From JASJBU01 sp965372385 (lineage in GTDB: Bacteria; Pseudomonadota; Gammaproteobacteria; Chromatiales; Chromatiaceae), in the NCBI GenBank assembly GCA_965372385.1, contig CBDVCD010000186.1, forward strand, positions 1-6,869: DNA of 6,869 nucleotides, read 5' to 3'. Position 1 is the stretch's first letter. The number at the start of each line of letters is the position of its first letter. This document shows, piece after piece, positions 5,290-6,869 of the stretch. Position numbers and translations under genes: made by a program. The notes beneath the pieces were generated by a model, which saw only the letters and a list, made by a program, of their open reading frames with translations, had not been told where the DNA came from and did not search any database.

Positions 5290-6819
5290 TTACTGACGAC
5301 TCGAAGCCGCCTTCATCTTATCCAGGACGCTGTCGATGCTCAGAGAACCACCCGCTGTCGGTGGAAACTCCTTGAAGGTCTCCAGAAACTTCGTTACATA
5401 GGCCTGGGCAGGAACAAACATCCACATCTGGTCCGCGTAAAAATCGCGAACGTACATCGCCGAGTCCGGGCCGACCTCGAAGGGGTCCATTCTCAGGTTC
5501 ACGATCAATGGCCAACTTGGCGTCTTACGATAGGCTTCATTGATGGAGCCTTCCATGATGGTGAAATGAACCTTCCAGTCCTGGTAGCGAAGAGCGTTCA
5601 TGTTGCCGCCGGCATCAAAGTAGAAGATCTCGTTTCTCTTACCGGGACCTTTGCCTGACAACAGATCCGTCTGGTTGTAACCATCAAGGTGCGCCTTAAA
5701 GTTCTTGCCGTTGGCAGAATGGCCTTTGAGCAGCTTTTCCTTGACGTCCGGCTCACCAGCCGCTGCCAGCAGGGTCGGCATCCAGTCTTCTTGTGAGAAG
5801 ATGTCATTGATAACCGTGCCAGGCTTAACCGTGCCAGGCCATCTGACCATCATCGGAACCCTGAAACCGCCCTCCCAGGTGGTGCCTTTCTCACCACGGA
5901 AGAGGATCGTGCCACCATCAGGCCAGGTGAACTTCTCCGCGCCATTGTCGGTGCTGAAGACGACGATGGTGTTATCGGCAATGCCAAGTTCATCCAGCTT
6001 GTCCAGCAGCGCGCCGACGCCATCGTCAAGCTCCATCATGCCATCGGCATACAGACCGTAACCGGACTTGCCCTTGTACTTTTCGCTGAGGTGGGTCCAG
6101 ACATGCATGCGGGTGGAGTTGTGCCAGACAAAGAAGGGCTTGCCTGCCTTGTGGGCTCTCTCAATGAAATCGATGCTGGCGGCAAGAAACTCGCTGTCGG
6201 CTGTTTCCATGCGTTTTTTGGTCAATGGGCCGGTGTCTTCGATCTTGCCGTCCGCGGTGACTTTCAACACACCTCTGGGACCAAACTTTTTGTGGAATTC
6301 AGGATCCTTGGGATAGAACTCGCTTTCCGGCTCTTCTTCCGCATTCAGGTGGTAGAGGTTACCGAAGAACTCATCGAAGCCATGGGCGGTTGGCAGATGT
6401 TCATCCCGATCGCCCAGGTGGTTCTTACCAAACTGTCCGGAGACATAGCCATGGTTCTTCAGCAATTCCGCGATGGTGGGATCCTTATCCTGAATCCCCT
6501 GCTTTGCACCCGGCATACCAATGGTCAAGAGGCCGGTACGGAAAGGGTGCTGACCGAGAATAAACGAGGCCCGACCGGCAGTACAGCTTTGCTGAGCATA
6601 ACCGTCGGTGAATATCGCGCCTTCGTTGGCGATACGGTCGATATTCGGGGTACTGCCACCCATCATGCCGTTATGGTAGGCGCTGATGTTGTACATACCG
6701 ACATCATCGCCCCAGATCACCAGAATGTTGGGTTTTTCGGTCTGGGCGATGGCCAATCCACTGCCCAGAAGCAGCGGAAAGATGGCGAGTGCCTTTCCAA
6801 GAGGTTTAAGTAGGTTCAC
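5290..6819 (-). CDS. Secreted type I sulfatase (arylsulfatase-like)
   Basis: A 509-residue protein of the formylglycine-dependent sulfatase family, which hydrolyses sulfate esters in the periplasm or outside the cell. A signal peptide is clear: basic N-region, hydrophobic core at about 10-24, and cleavage after A23-I-A25. Active-site residues are visible in order: the metal-binding D38-D39 in WGDDVG; the formylglycine motif C79-T-A-G-R83 followed by ASFILGQ; K132 and H134 in GKNHLGD; H239 in STRMHVWTHL; and metal-binding D291-N292 in FSTDNGAEKF. C79 would need conversion by a maturase that is not encoded in this window. The substrate cannot be told from sequence. Start choice: GTG at 6817-6819 has an AAAGGAG site upstream and gives an intact signal peptide. 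Downstream comes a terminator, so it is probably transcribed alone. In the lines I counted, G+C is near 54 %, below the moxR-bat genes. Confidence 0.95.
   Translation of the reverse strand: MNLLKPLGKALAIFPLLLGSGLAIAQTEKPNILVIWGDDVGMYNISAYHNGMMGGSTPNIDRIANEGAIFTDGYAQQSCTAGRASFILGQHPFRTGLLTIGMPGAKQGIQDKDPTIAELLKNHGYVSGQFGKNHLGDRDEHLPTAHGFDEFFGNLYHLNAEEEPESEFYPKDPEFHKKFGPRGVLKVTADGKIEDTGPLTKKRMETADSEFLAASIDFIERAHKAGKPFFVWHNSTRMHVWTHLSEKYKGKSGYGLYADGMMELDDGVGALLDKLDELGIADNTIVVFSTDNGAEKFTWPDGGTILFRGEKGTTWEGGFRVPMMVRWPGTVKPGTVINDIFSQEDWMPTLLAAAGEPDVKEKLLKGHSANGKNFKAHLDGYNQTDLLSGKGPGKRNEIFYFDAGGNMNALRYQDWKVHFTIMEGSINEAYRKTPSWPLIVNLRMDPFEVGPDSAMYVRDFYADQMWMFVPAQAYVTKFLETFKEFPPTAGGSLSIDSVLDKMKAASSRQ
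5811..5840. repeat. 15-base tandem duplication inside the sulfatase gene
   Basis: TAACCGTGCCAGGC followed by T (5811-5825) is repeated directly with only the last base changed (5826-5840). It encodes the doubled PGTV in RWPGTVKPGTVIND and is in frame. Homologous sulfatases, from memory, have a WPG-x-x-KPGT sequence at this place, so the protein length appears normal. Confidence 0.7.
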
Positions 6820-6828
6820 TTCACTAAT

Positions 6829-6835
6829 CTCCTTT
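6829..6835 (-). promoter_or_regulatory. Ribosome binding site of the sulfatase gene
   Basis: AAAGGAG on the minus strand lies 9 bases before the GTG at 6817-6819. It decides the start: a second GTG just upstream (in AGTGAAGTG) is in another frame and meets TGA after two codons. Confidence 0.82.
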
Positions 6836-6869
6836 GAGTGGTTTGCTGAACATTTTTATTGGTGTAAAC

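Noticed and set aside
6091..6813. Plus-strand open frame of 240 codons opposite the sulfatase
   Set aside because: The sulfatase strand carries all active-site motifs and a signal peptide; the opposite frame shows none and no convincing ribosome binding site.
6820..6869. Promoter for the sulfatase at the right edge (TTTACA on the minus strand)
   Set aside because: No -10 element follows at a suitable distance, and the window ends there.

Overview
The window reads like a chromosomal segment of a gammaproteobacterium with moderately high G+C. The gene order MoxR ATPase, DUF58, DUF4381, VWA, VWA, TPR is the arrangement usual in that class, and two palindromic repeats of a type common in gammaproteobacterial intergenic DNA are present. 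A sulfur-oxidising lineage related to Chromatiales is possible, but that is only an impression. Every gene I can support lies on the minus strand, so transcription runs from the right edge to the left edge.

Right part (6869 to about 5137): a secreted type I sulfatase with its own strong ribosome binding site and a GTG start. It is followed by a 176-base gap holding two hairpins, one of which is a good intrinsic terminator. The same gap contains a start-less, stop-free stretch of 46 codons in the sulfatase frame. It would encode a membrane segment followed by a basic tail.

Middle and left part (5113 to 47): a six-gene Bat-type (aerotolerance-like) operon. It encodes a cytoplasmic MoxR AAA+ ATPase, a soluble DUF58 protein, a one-TM DUF4381 protein, a membrane-anchored VWA protein with an intact metal site (BatA), a second membrane-anchored VWA protein with a damaged metal site (BatB), and a small exported TPR protein. 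From DUF58 to TPR the genes are 10 bases apart or overlap by 4 to 13 bases, which indicates translational coupling. The family model is that MoxR acts with the DUF58 and VWA proteins as a chaperone-like or metal-insertion machine at the inner membrane. The clients here are unknown, and the neighbouring periplasmic sulfatase, a metalloenzyme, is one candidate.

Two mobile-type palindromic repeats have shaped this operon. One fills the moxR/DUF58 gap and supplies the stop codon of moxR. The other lies inside the 3' end of batA and encodes most of its last 33 residues. No tRNA, rRNA, CRISPR array, transposase or phage gene is visible. I see a known operon type with unusual details rather than a clearly new system.
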